Source of the DNA: Salinibacillus aidingensis
GTDB lineage: Bacteria; Bacillota; Bacilli; Bacillales; Alkalibacillaceae
Reading direction: 5' to 3'
Length of the DNA: 64,000 nt
NCBI RefSeq assembly: GCF_039522525.1
Contig: NZ_BAAADO010000001.1
Location: forward strand, 62,001-126,000
The notes below the pieces were generated by a model that was not told the DNA's origin, made no database searches, and was given only the letters and a program-made list of their open reading frames with translations. Positions 17,979 to 25,845 of the stretch are shown in pieces. Made by a program: the position numbers and the translations under genes. Position 1 is the first letter of the stretch; every line of letters begins with the position of its first letter.

Positions 17979-19541
17979 TTATGATTCAGACGGCAATTCC
18001 GTTTCTTTTTTCTTTCGTTTCCTGTTAGGTCTGGGCTCTCTTTTTCTTTTTTGCCTTGGCTCCCTGCTTAAAGCTTTAAATAACGAATAGCACATCATAA
18101 TTAAAATGACTGCAAAAGGAAGTGCCGAGATAAGTGAAGCCGTTTGCAGTCCTTGTAATCCACTGCTGATAATCAATACTGCTGCAATAGCTGCCTGAAG
18201 TATACCCCAAATGATTTTAACAAGCATAGAAGGATTTAAGTCTCCATTTGTGGTCATAATGCCTAATACGAATGTAGCGGAATCAGCTGACGTGATTAAA
18301 AAAGTAAAGATTAATAGAATAGCCAGCACGGATAACAGCATTGTAAATGGGAAATGGTCAAATGTCGCAAACAACGCACTTGTTACATCCTGATTCACAG
18401 CCTGGGCAATGTTTGTACCATGAAATAAATCAAGGTTTAACGCGGAACCGCCAAAAACAGACATCCACACCATAGCCAGCACAGGTGGAACAATTAGAAC
18501 TCCTAAAATAAACTCTCTTATTGTTCGCCCTTTAGAAACCCTGGCAATAAAGGATCCAACAAAAGGTGACCAGGCAATCACCCATGCCCAGTAAAAGATG
18601 GTCCAGTCCTGAACCCATGTTCCACCTTCATAAGGAGTAAGACGCAGGCTCATACCTAAAAAATGCTGGAGATAATCCCCGATCCCAAGGGTTAGTGAAT
18701 TTAAAATGAACACAGTCGGTCCCAAAAATAAAAAGAATAGCATTAATAGCAGGGCAAGACTTAAATTTAAATTACTAAGAAATTTAATCCCTTTATCCAG
18801 CCCTGTTGTGGAGGAAAACAGGTACAGCACAAGCAAGACAGCAGTGATGATCAGCTGTGTTGTTGTTCCACTTGGCCACTGAAAAACATAATTTAGTCCT
18901 CCGTTTATTTGCATAATTCCCATACCAAGAGAAGTTGCAACCCCCATAACAGTTGCAATTACAGCAAGTGTATCTACAGGAATCCTGATTCCACTTTTCC
19001 TCTCTTCACCGATAATTGGATTTAATGTTGAGCTGATTAAACCGGTTGTCTTTTTTCTATATTGAAAATAGGCTAAAGCCAACCCTACGATGGTAAACAC
19101 AGACCACTGGTGAATCCCCCAGTTAAAAAAAGCATATCGCATGGCCTCCCGTGCTGCGTCTGCTGTAAGAGGCTCCGTATCAACTGGAGTAATTAGAAAA
19201 TGCTGCATCGGTTCTGCTACACCCCAGAATACAAGTCCAACACCAAAACCAGCACTAAATAGCATCCCGATCCATGTGAAGAAGGGATAGTCAGGCTTAC
19301 TATCATCACCGCCCAATCTGATTTTTCCAAATCGGCTGATAGCCAGAAAAACACAGAAAAATACAATGCCCAATACCGTTACTAGATAAAACCAGCCAAA
19401 TGCACGTGTAGTAAAACCATAAATTGCAGTGGCTACCTCTGCAAAGCTCTCAGGCAATACCGCTCCCCATATAACTAAAATTGTGATAAAAAAGGAAGAA
19501 GCCCAAAAAACAATATTATTGGGTGAATGATTTCGTTTCAC
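17979..19541 (-). CDS. BCCT-family betaine/choline/carnitine transporter
   Basis: About 520 residues with 12 predicted transmembrane helices. BCCT signatures are clear: GFGVGLVFWGVAEPMQHF, the WGIHQWSVF helix, GMGIMQINGG around the Na-site region, and the aromatic substrate helix YWAWVIAWSPFVGSFIARVSKG. These carriers import glycine betaine, choline or carnitine with sodium for osmoprotection. The C-terminal tail is strongly basic (RQKRKREPRPNRKRKKK), comparable to osmosensing tails of BetP/OpuD. The GTG at 19541 was chosen because GGGGG lies seven bases before it; upstream ATG (19568) and TTG (19604) have no ribosome site. The exact substrate is not predictable. Confidence 0.9.
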   Translation of the reverse strand: MKRNHSPNNIVFWASSFFITILVIWGAVLPESFAEVATAIYGFTTRAFGWFYLVTVLGIVFFCVFLAISRFGKIRLGGDDSKPDYPFFTWIGMLFSAGFGVGLVFWGVAEPMQHFLITPVDTEPLTADAAREAMRYAFFNWGIHQWSVFTIVGLALAYFQYRKKTTGLISSTLNPIIGEERKSGIRIPVDTLAVIATVMGVATSLGMGIMQINGGLNYVFQWPSGTTTQLIITAVLLVLYLFSSTTGLDKGIKFLSNLNLSLALLLMLFFLFLGPTVFILNSLTLGIGDYLQHFLGMSLRLTPYEGGTWVQDWTIFYWAWVIAWSPFVGSFIARVSKGRTIREFILGVLIVPPVLAMVWMSVFGGSALNLDLFHGTNIAQAVNQDVTSALFATFDHFPFTMLLSVLAILLIFTFLITSADSATFVLGIMTTNGDLNPSMLVKIIWGILQAAIAAVLIISSGLQGLQTASLISALPFAVILIMMCYSLFKALSREPRQKRKREPRPNRKRKKKETELPSES

Positions 19542-19753
19542 AAAAAAACCCCCATTTTGTTCATTCATACAGTTATTATTCGAAAAACAACCGTAATTAT
19601 ACAAAGGGGGAAATTTATACTTTTGTATAATACCAAAACAATCATAATATTGTTACGATTATTTTGATAAATGAGCGTTTCTGATGAATGGTTTCTGAAG
19701 AGGGATTGTTAGTTTCATCAAACGTTCATATGTACAAACCACAAGGAGGTATT

Positions 19754-20128
19754 ATGATGTCTGAGTCCGTCAATGAACCAAATGAACAACAGACAGAAAA
19801 GTCATCAACGGGAATGGATTTAAATGTAGCTGGATTGCTGTGCTATTTAGCCGGAATCGTAACAGGAATTATATTTCTGGTCATAGAAAAAGAAAGTCCC
19901 TTCGTTAAGTTTCATGCCCTGCAATCGATTTTCACTTTCTTAGGCGTTTTTGTGATCAGTACGATTTTAGCTTTTATCCCAATAATTGGATGGATGCTTA
20001 GTCTGCTTCTCTATCCATTGGTATTAATCTTATGGATCATCTTAATGGTGAAAGCCTATCAGGGAAAGCAAATGAAACTTCCCATTGTAGGGGATATGGC
20101 TGAAAAACAGGCAAAATCACAATCTTAA
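19754..20128 (+). CDS. DUF4870 membrane protein
   Basis: About 124 residues with a hydrophilic N-terminus and three hydrophobic segments (AGLLCYLAGIVTGIIFLVI, FTFLGVFVISTILAFIPIIG, LLLYPLVLILWIILMVKAY). The pattern MDLNVAGLLCYLAG ... ESPFVKFHALQSI is typical of DUF4870/TIC20-like small membrane proteins. AAGGAGGT lies just before two ATG codons (19754 and 19757); either could start translation. Function unknown. It stands alone, divergent from BCCT and convergent with the DUF456 gene. Confidence 0.85.
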   Translation: MMSESVNEPNEQQTEKSSTGMDLNVAGLLCYLAGIVTGIIFLVIEKESPFVKFHALQSIFTFLGVFVISTILAFIPIIGWMLSLLLYPLVLILWIILMVKAYQGKQMKLPIVGDMAEKQAKSQS

Positions 20129-20166
20129 GCAATAAACATCGACCTTTTTCCAGCCGTGGAGTAAGT

Positions 20167-20661
20167 TCATGATAAATTAATAAAAATATCAAGGAAAAAC
20201 CAGATAATCATCATGAATTGGACAATGATTTTAGCAACAGTACTGCCAAAAAAACCTAGAAATGACCCAAATGCAGCTTTTAATGATTTTTCCATAGACT
20301 TCTCCTGAATCATTTCCACGAGAAAAACAGTGATAAATGGTAAGATAATAATCCCAAATGGCGGAATGATAAAGGATCCGACAATAACTGCTATGGCTGC
20401 GGACCTTTCCCCCCATTTACTCCCTCCGTATTTCTTGACAAAGTGACTGTTAACGATTATATCAGCCACTAACAGGACAATCGTAAGAAATATCATTGGG
20501 ATCCAGAAATAAAAAGAAAGAGTTTCATTGTTAATTCCAAAATAATAAACGAGAAAACCGCCCCAAATCACAAGAACTGAAGGAATAATTGGAAAAATCA
20601 GCCCTATAAAGCTTAATACAAATAAACCAATGACGAGAAACCATAGTAGAATATCCAGCAT
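20167..20661 (-). CDS. DUF456 membrane protein
   Basis: The 164-residue protein is almost wholly hydrophobic, with about five transmembrane segments. GLIFPIIPSVLVIWGGFLVY, VADIIVNSHFVKKYGGSKWG and the glycine-rich FIIPPFGIIILPF are typical of the DUF456 family. AGGAGGGCTTTTC precedes the ATG. The function of the family is unknown. It is convergent with the DUF4870 gene, and a palindromic repeat element lies directly upstream. Confidence 0.88.
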   Translation of the reverse strand: MLDILLWFLVIGLFVLSFIGLIFPIIPSVLVIWGGFLVYYFGINNETLSFYFWIPMIFLTIVLLVADIIVNSHFVKKYGGSKWGERSAAIAVIVGSFIIPPFGIIILPFITVFLVEMIQEKSMEKSLKAAFGSFLGFFGSTVAKIIVQFMMIIWFFLDIFINLS

Positions 20662-20695
20662 GAAAAGCCCTCCTGTTTAACGATTTGACAATTTT

Positions 20696-20802
20696 ATTAC
20701 GCATTAACTGGCCGAAATACCCCCACTTCAAGTCTTGAGGGTAACTAAACAAGACTAAGTGGGGGATTAGAGAAAACCACCACTGATGGAAGTTTCACTT
20801 TA
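20696..20802 (-). repeat. Palindromic element, copy 1 (IS200/IS605-derived type?)
   Basis: About 105 bp that recurs inverted at 45250-45352. Read on the minus strand it runs GTGAAACTTCCATCAGTGG, a central hairpin CCCCACTTAGTCTT/AAGACTTGAAGTGGGG, and ends CGGCCAGTTAATGCG. No transposase or TnpB gene is adjacent. The pattern of conserved ends plus an inner stem fits a non-autonomous palindromic element or a structured RNA relic of an IS200/IS605 insertion. Confidence 0.7.
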
Positions 20803-20940
20803 TGCTGTTCTTACCCTGAAATATACCAGAATTGTAAAGATTTTGTCACTCCTCATTGATTACTCATTCCAAAATGAAAGCATTTCTGTTATACAATGAA
20901 GGTAGACAAAAAAGTAAAGTTGGAACCAGGAGTGATTCAT

Positions 20941-21354
20941 ATGAAAAAAATCATACTCTTTTCTTCATTCTTCCTGCTTATATTATTCTTCACCGGCTGT
21001 GGTACACAGGAAGAGAAAGGGACAAAATCAAAGACGGATGATGAACAGCTTCAAATGATTGATGTCTCCCTCCAGTTGCCATCATCCATTCAGGTTAATG
21101 AAGAAGTGCCACTGAAGGCTGCCGTTACATTAGGTGAAGAAAAGGTTGAGGATGCAACCTACGTAAAATTTGAAATCTGGAAAAAAGGATCAGCTGAAGA
21201 AAATCATGAAAAAATCAAGGCAGAACATAAGGGGGACGGTGTCTATTCCATTACAAAAACGTTTAGCGAGTCAGGTACCTATAATATTATTGCCCATACC
21301 CAGGCCAGAGGAATGCACAACATGCCAAAGGAAGAGTTTACCGTAAGTGAATAA
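20941..21354 (+). CDS. Lipoprotein with YtkA-like domain
   Basis: The 137-residue lipoprotein has a signal peptide ending in the lipobox FFTGC (Cys near residue 18), a short charged linker, then a single beta-sandwich domain (about 35-135). The block KFEIWKKGS ... HKGDGVYSITKTFSESGTYNIIAHTQARGMHNMP matches YtkA-like/FixH-like domains. The late HTQARGMHNMP could bind copper, as proposed for related domains near cytochrome oxidase genes, but no such genes are nearby here. AGGAGTGATTCAT precedes the ATG. A strong terminator follows. Confidence 0.82.
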   Translation: MKKIILFSSFFLLILFFTGCGTQEEKGTKSKTDDEQLQMIDVSLQLPSSIQVNEEVPLKAAVTLGEEKVEDATYVKFEIWKKGSAEENHEKIKAEHKGDGVYSITKTFSESGTYNIIAHTQARGMHNMPKEEFTVSE

Positions 21355-21362
21355 TGAATGAT

Positions 21363-21412
21363 AAAAAGGGCTGGAGCCAAATTTTTTAACCTGGCAGCAC
21401 AGCCCTTTTTTT
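21363..21412. terminator. Bidirectional terminator
   Basis: AAAAAGGGCT (21363-21372) pairs with AGCCCTTTTT (21401-21410) with T-runs on both strands, so it can end the YtkA-like gene and the convergent SspL-like gene. Confidence 0.8.
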
Positions 21413-21488
21413 AATATTTAAAATCCATTCTTACATAGCACTCTTTATCCTAGCGCATTTATTTTCTGCGTTAGGGTCCTGAGCAGGA

Positions 21489-21629
21489 TTAAATTTTGGT
21501 ATTTTTCTTTTTAGTACGCTGCTCCAGCTGTGATCTTGGCTGCTGATCGGCCACATCTTCAGAAAGACCTTGAGGATTTACGCTCGGAGCCTTTTGCCCT
21601 TTGTTACGTGTTTTTTCATGTTTAGCCAA
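21489..21629 (-). CDS. sspL: SspL-like small acid-soluble spore protein
   Basis: A 46-codon frame starts with TTG at 21629, six bases after GGAGGTG. The product starts AKHEKTRNKGQKAPSVNPQG and ends SQLEQRTKKKNTKI, closely matching the end of B. subtilis SspL (LEERAKKSNTKR) and its VTPQG block. SspL is a minor forespore protein made under sigma-F/sigma-G control. The composition (Lys, Gln, Asn rich, no Cys or Trp) fits a minor SASP. Its ribosome binding site lies inside an inverted repeat. Identification rests on these short blocks. Confidence 0.75.
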   Translation of the reverse strand: MAKHEKTRNKGQKAPSVNPQGLSEDVADQQPRSQLEQRTKKKNTKI

Positions 21630-21630
21630 A

Positions 21631-21673
21631 AGAAACACCTCCAGTCCTATTTTGGGAAGTGTTTCTTTTTTTA
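21631..21673 (-). promoter_or_regulatory. Inverted repeat covering the sspL ribosome binding site
   Basis: AGAAACAC at 21631-21638 pairs with GTGTTTCT at 21659-21666. On the minus strand the 3' arm contains part of GGAGGTGTTTCT just before the TTG start, so the fold could limit translation. On the plus strand the same hairpin is followed by TTTTTTT and would act as a terminator. Which role is used is not known. Confidence 0.45.
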
Positions 21674-21744
21674 TTCTGTCTATAATGTTTGTATAAAAAT
21701 TCGTTCTTAAGAAAAAAGTAAGAAACAGAAAGGTGGTGCTTCTC

Positions 21745-21933
21745 TTGGTCTTTCAACCGGAATTTCAACAGTTGTTTAAAGAGGTTGTACAAAAGCTTGA
21801 ACGTGAAAATGTTGTATTTACACAGGACCAGCAGCAGGTGCTTAAGCAGGCCTTCAAAGACTGTTATGATACGGGCTATGAAGATGGTATAACAGATGGA
21901 ACAGAAATCAGTGAACGACCGATTTCCGGATAA
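21745..21933 (+). CDS. Small soluble protein of unknown function
   Basis: About 62 residues from a TTG at 21745, eight bases after GAAAGGTGG; GTG codons at 21733-21738 overlap that site and were not chosen. The protein reads FQPEFQQLFKEVVQKLE then a helix with KDCYDTGYEDGITDG. It is acidic and probably helical. It ends three bases before the convergent exonuclease gene. I recognise no family, although the YEDGITDG pattern recurs in short Bacillus proteins. Confidence 0.6.
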   Translation: MVFQPEFQQLFKEVVQKLERENVVFTQDQQQVLKQAFKDCYDTGYEDGITDGTEISERPISG

Positions 21934-21936
21934 AAG

Positions 21937-22812
21937 TTATACCACTTGATCTACTTGTTTAATCAAATTTTTAAACTCAAGCTCTTCAAATTTCTGGTTT
22001 ACTCTGGTGATATCCACCGTCCACTTTGCTTCATCAAGGGTACTCTCCAGTGGAACCTCACAGAAAATTTCAGCAAGCTCTCTTGACAAATGGAGGTCTT
22101 CTAAATTTTCTTCAATCTTTTTTCGTACACCCTTCGAAAGGTGGTTTATATTTTCTAAAATACCATCGATACTTTCGTATTGTTGAATAAGCTTTAATGC
22201 AGTTTTTTCCCCAATACCTTTTACACCGGGATAATTATCGGACGTATCCCCCATCAGTCCTTTGATATCTACAATCTGCATGGGGTGAATTCCTTTTTGC
22301 TCGAGAAAGTTGTCTGCATGGTAAACAGCGTAATTCCCCTGCCCTTTTTTCATAATGGCCACTTTAATGTTTTCATCCACAAGCTGAAGAATATCCTGAT
22401 CACCTGTCAAAATCAGGACGTTATCCTCCTTCCCGTACTGTTTTGCCAAGGTACCAATACAGTCATCTGCCTCGTAACCTTCCATTCCTATATTCGGTAC
22501 TCCAAAGGATTCCACAGCCTCCTTTACCAGATCAAACTGTGGTATGAGTTCCTCCGGTGGTGCACTACGGTTGGCCTTATAAGATTCATATTTATCATTT
22601 CGAAATGTTTTGCTTCCCATATCCCAGCAGCAAATCACATGGGTAGGCTTAAATGTCTGAACAGCATTCAGGAAATATCTCATAAACCCGAAGATTCCAT
22701 TGGTTGGTACGCCTTTTGAATTCATCATAAAGTTGCCTGTAAAGGATGTAGCAAAAAAACCTCTAAACAGAAGTGCCATTCCATCCACAATCATTAAGTC
22801 ATTTTTATTCAT
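21937..22812 (-). CDS. ypcP: 5'-3' exonuclease (YpcP-type)
   Basis: The 291-residue protein is a stand-alone FEN-like nuclease, homologous to the N-terminal 5' nuclease of DNA polymerase I and to B. subtilis YpcP (296 residues). Metal-binding acidic clusters are seen in LMIVDGMALLFRGFF, ICCWDMG, EGYEADDCIG and LTGDQDILQLV, followed by the helix-hairpin-helix DNA-binding part GVKGIGEKTALKLIQQYESI. It should remove RNA primers or flaps in lagging-strand processing and repair. The ATG at 22812 was chosen because GAAGAAGGGAA precedes it and the length fits; the longer frame to 22953 has no support. Confidence 0.9.
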   Translation of the reverse strand: MNKNDLMIVDGMALLFRGFFATSFTGNFMMNSKGVPTNGIFGFMRYFLNAVQTFKPTHVICCWDMGSKTFRNDKYESYKANRSAPPEELIPQFDLVKEAVESFGVPNIGMEGYEADDCIGTLAKQYGKEDNVLILTGDQDILQLVDENIKVAIMKKGQGNYAVYHADNFLEQKGIHPMQIVDIKGLMGDTSDNYPGVKGIGEKTALKLIQQYESIDGILENINHLSKGVRKKIEENLEDLHLSRELAEIFCEVPLESTLDEAKWTVDITRVNQKFEELEFKNLIKQVDQVV

Positions 22813-22982
22813 CGTTACGATTCCCTTCTTCATATTCTCAAATTCTATTTTATCAAATATTGTTCCCAAATCGTGCAGAGAATTACAGGAAAATAGTCCA
22901 GTTAAAATAGTTATTTTTAAGAATATTTTAACATCCGGAGCGTATAATATCATGAAATCTTATACGAGTGGAGGTTTTCTGT

Positions 22983-23243
22983 ATGGAACAGCAGGGAACA
23001 CCAATCAAGCCAAAAGATCCAGATAGTAAAGGGATGGCCATAGCTGCTTTGGTGTGTGGGGTCGTAGCTCTGGTCTTATACTGGTTCCCCTTTCTCCCTT
23101 ATCCTCTGGCTATTTTAGGAGTTGTTTTTGGGTTAATTGGATTAAAACAGAGTAAGGCAATGGGATTGACAGGAGTTATCACCGGAATCATAACACTTAT
23201 CTTAAAGGCCTGGTTCTGGATCGATTTCCTGTCCTATTTTTAA
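22983..23243 (+). CDS. DUF4190 membrane protein
   Basis: The 86-residue protein has a short hydrophilic start, then two or three hydrophobic segments in the DUF4190 arrangement: KGMAIAALVCGVVALV, PYPLAILGVVFGLIGLKQSK and GVITGIITLIL. GTGGAGGTTTTCTGT precedes the ATG. It is followed by a terminator shared with the convergent LLM enzyme gene. Role unknown. Confidence 0.85.
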   Translation: MEQQGTPIKPKDPDSKGMAIAALVCGVVALVLYWFPFLPYPLAILGVVFGLIGLKQSKAMGLTGVITGIITLILKAWFWIDFLSYF

Positions 23244-23252
23244 GATTTCCTT

Positions 23253-23289
23253 AAGGACTGCTATCCATAGAAAATAGCAGCCCTTTTTT
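23253..23289. terminator. Terminator after the DUF4190 gene
   Basis: AAGGACTGCTAT (23253-23264) pairs with ATAGCAGCCCTT (23274-23285), then TTTT. It lies between two convergent genes. Confidence 0.75.
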
Positions 23290-23305
23290 GAGAATGCATA
23301 TGTGC

Positions 23306-24301
23306 TTATAATTCCACGGCTTCAGCTAGAAGAGAATAGCTTCTTAGTTTAGCCTGAAAATCATAGATGTTCGTAATAATCATAAATTCATCCGTTTGAT
23401 AAACCTCGCTCAGCTCTTCTAATTTCTGTTTTACTTCAAAAGGAGTCCCGATAACACACCGCTTTCGATTATTTTGGACTTTTTCCAGTTCACGCTGTGT
23501 AAATGTCTTCGCTTTTACTTCATCAATAGATGGAACTCTCGTATCCTTTCCCATTTCCACATTAAGTAACCACAGGTCCTGACTTAGTGCCAGTCGTTCA
23601 GCTTCATTTCTCGATTCAGCACAAACCACGAAAATACAGACATTTACATAAGGTTTCTTTTGACTTGAAGAAGCCTGAAAATGTCTGTAATAGGTATCAA
23701 TGGCCTTTTCACCATTTGCAGGGTTAATAAAATGCCCAAAGGTGAAGCTGGTACTATTCTTAGCTGCGGTTTTTGCTCCCCTTTCGGATAAACCTAATAC
23801 CCAGAGATCTGGATTTGTTATAGTTTCAGGCGTCGCTTTCACCTTATGAAAATCATGCCCGGAAGGTAGATTCCCATTAATGAAGCCGGATAAATCCTCA
23901 AGCTGTCTGGGGAATTCATTTAAGCTTTTATTCATGCCATCCGTTAACGCTAGTCGGGTTGCGTGATTTCCACCTGGAGAACGCCCTACGCCAAGGTCTA
24001 TGCGGTTTGGGTAAAGGGTTTCCAGAACCTTAAAATTTTCTGCTACTTTAAAAGGGCTGTATTGTGGTAATAATACACCGCCTGAACCTACTTTTATATG
24101 GTTCGTTTTCGCTGCGATATGTGAGATAAGAACTTCTGGTGATGTCCCCGCCAGTCCTTTCGTATTATGGTGCTCAGCCAACCAATAGCGTGTATAGCCG
24201 AGATTTTCTGTATGTCTGGCTAACTCAACCGATTTCCTGAATGATGTAGCAGCTGTATCGCCTTTAGATATTGGGGACTGGTCAAGTACGCTTAGTTTCA
24301 A
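23306..24301 (-). CDS. LLM-class flavin-dependent oxidoreductase
   Basis: The 331-residue protein is a bacterial luciferase-like monooxygenase with the usual blocks: KLSVLDQSPIS, RYWLAEHHNTKGLAGTSPEV, VGSGGVLLPQYSPFKVAENF and LGVGRSPGG. The family oxidises aldehydes, sulfonates or amines with reduced flavin; this branch (YceB/YhbW-like in Bacillus) has no fixed substrate. It starts with TTG at 24301, eight bases after GAGAGGAG; a TTG six codons upstream overlaps the site. It is downstream of the DUF421 gene on the same strand but with its own ribosome site. Confidence 0.88.
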   Translation of the reverse strand: MKLSVLDQSPISKGDTAATSFRKSVELARHTENLGYTRYWLAEHHNTKGLAGTSPEVLISHIAAKTNHIKVGSGGVLLPQYSPFKVAENFKVLETLYPNRIDLGVGRSPGGNHATRLALTDGMNKSLNEFPRQLEDLSGFINGNLPSGHDFHKVKATPETITNPDLWVLGLSERGAKTAAKNSTSFTFGHFINPANGEKAIDTYYRHFQASSSQKKPYVNVCIFVVCAESRNEAERLALSQDLWLLNVEMGKDTRVPSIDEVKAKTFTQRELEKVQNNRKRCVIGTPFEVKQKLEELSEVYQTDEFMIITNIYDFQAKLRSYSLLAEAVEL

Positions 24302-24354
24302 ACTTGATTCTCCTCTCAATGTTCATTCTCCGTTTGGTATTTTTCATCAAATGT

Positions 24355-24921
24355 TTATTTCAGGTTGTCCGGGTTATCCTGTTTGGTTCCGATTTCAGAA
24401 AATAGGTTTTGAGTATTTTCTGACGGCTGTTGATCATACATATTCATCAGTTTTTTAAACTCCCTGACAGTTAACGGCTTTGCTTCATCAGCCAGTTCAT
24501 ACCCAATTTGACCATTCGGTTCAAGAGTAGCTGTCTTTACATCAGATATGCTGGATATCCCCTGCTGTCTTAGCCGCATTTCCAGCTGATCCACAGTGAA
24601 ACGTAAGGAGCGTAATGTTTTTACATCAACCTGTCCATTCTTAATAATGACCTTTGATTTACCTGTGATCAATTTCTCTAAAATATTAAATTTCAACTGT
24701 ATGAACTCCATTATAATCAGTGCCAAGATAAATATTCCCGAAGCTAAAATGGTACGGATCACACTTTTTTCGATGATCGGCTGAATAATAATGGATCCAA
24801 TGGAAATCATGACAACCGTCTGTGCTAATGTCATTTGAGATATTGATTTTCTTCCGGCCATCCTCAATAATAATACACCTGACAACACCAGAATAGCAGA
24901 TTTTACAATAGCTGAAACCAA
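24355..24921 (-). CDS. DUF421 membrane protein (YetF family)
   Basis: The 188-residue protein has three N-terminal transmembrane helices (residues about 4-20, 32-48, 57-73) with the family motif RMAGRKSISQMTLAQTVVMI, then a cytoplasmic YetF C-terminal domain containing GKSKVIIKNGQVD and LRFTVDQLEMRLRQQGISSISDV. YetF-type proteins are widespread in spore formers, and some are linked to spore germination or envelope properties. It starts with TTG at 24921 after AAGGAGGATCCAAA. Full length for the short form of the family. Confidence 0.88.
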   Translation of the reverse strand: MVSAIVKSAILVLSGVLLLRMAGRKSISQMTLAQTVVMISIGSIIIQPIIEKSVIRTILASGIFILALIIMEFIQLKFNILEKLITGKSKVIIKNGQVDVKTLRSLRFTVDQLEMRLRQQGISSISDVKTATLEPNGQIGYELADEAKPLTVREFKKLMNMYDQQPSENTQNLFSEIGTKQDNPDNLK

Positions 24922-25021
24922 TTTGGATCCTCCTTACACTCTTTTCTATTTCTTAGCATGTCTTTTTTAAGATCATTCATTCCTGTTACAAGGATGGAGA
25001 CTTGAAAAATAGGCGGAACGA

Positions 25022-25052
25022 AAAAAGCCTGGATTCTTGTAATCCAGGCCGT
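25022..25052 (-). terminator. Terminator of the former nar operon
   Basis: GCCTGGATT and AATCCAGGC (within 25027-25049) form a 9-bp stem followed on the minus strand by TTTTTT. It lies 45 bp after the narI stop remnant and would have ended the narGHJI transcript. Confidence 0.8.
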
Positions 25053-25095
25053 AATGCTGTGGTTAACGTATGATGGATACTTAAAAATCACAAAC

Positions 25096-25218
25096 TTATT
25101 CAAGACCTTTTCTTCTGAATCCTACTCTTGAGCGATATTGCTGTGGCGCACGATGAAGATACCCCAACGGTAAACTGTAAAAGTGAACTAATTTTGTAAA
25201 CGGAATGGCTGTAATGAA
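25096..25218 (-). pseudogene. narI: narI C-terminal remnant
   Basis: In a different frame from the upstream narG piece, 40 codons plus TAA read FITAIPFTKLVHFYSLPLGY and end RSRVGFRRKGLE. PFTKLVH..SLP..Y is the conserved C-terminal end of the gamma subunit (cytochrome b) of respiratory nitrate reductase, just after its last membrane helix. No start codon or preceding narI sequence exists: the upstream base joins directly to narG. This is therefore the 3' edge of an internal deletion of narGHJI. Confidence 0.8.
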
Positions 25219-25799
25219 GCTGGTGGCAGGTCTGCATACCAATCGTAAAAACTTAAAATGGTTCCCCCGATCAGAGATAAAAATCGGGTTCCTCCTGCAT
25301 AACTGACCATAGACATGGCAGGAATTGGGCTAAAGCCTGTCACGCGGTCGGGGCCGTATTTTTTTATCGTATGAATCGTTGCACTCCCAATCATTTCACA
25401 CACTTCATGCCCGCTTGCTCTTACAAATCCACCTTTCCCCCTGGCATTTACATATTTAGCACGTTTTTCCGGATCCGAGGTAATATTACTCCAGGCTTCT
25501 ACCGGATTCTGTCCCTCGTCCATTTCTGCTTTCCACATTTTATATAAATCGCCGCGAACATAAGGATATTTAACACGAACCGGGCTGTATGTATACCAGG
25601 AATAGCTAGCACCTCTTGGACATCCTCTGGGTTCATATTCAGGAAAATCTGCATCTGTAGTTGGATAATCCGTTTGCTGGGTTTCAGATGTGATAATTCC
25701 ATCCTTTACGTAAATTTTCCAGCTGCATGATCCCGTACAGTTTACTCCATGAGTGGAACGGACAATTTTGTCGTGCTGCCATCTCTTTCGATACACCAA
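25219..25799 (-). pseudogene. narG: narG fragment (nitrate reductase alpha subunit)
   Basis: About 194 codons match the N-terminal part of NarG (normally about 1,230 residues). Seen are the FS0-type cluster motif HGVNCTGSC, EPRGCPRGASYSWYTYSP, VKYPYVRG, KYVNARGKGGFVRASGHEV, YGPDRVTGFSPIPAMSM and FLSLIGG, ending exactly at FYDWYADLPPAS, the molybdenum-ligand region. The frame then runs nine codons into narI sequence and stops. The first 40 or so NarG residues are also missing: an in-frame TAA lies two codons before the TTG at 25799, so no proper start exists. It cannot make an active reductase. Confidence 0.9.
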
Positions 25800-25845
25800 C
25801 TCTTAAGAAAGCTTCTTTTTATCATATAAGATTCCTCAGTGTCAG

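Noticed and set aside
19542..19604. N-terminal extension of the BCCT transporter
   Set aside because: TTG and ATG starts there lack ribosome sites and the added Asn/Cys-rich residues are not typical of BCCT proteins.
22285..22719. Plus-strand open frame of 144 codons
   Set aside because: It is fully antisense to the well-supported YpcP-type exonuclease.
24903..25103. Minus-strand open frame of 66 codons
   Set aside because: It contains the terminator hairpin at 25022-25052 and the end of narI in another frame, so it is not a gene.
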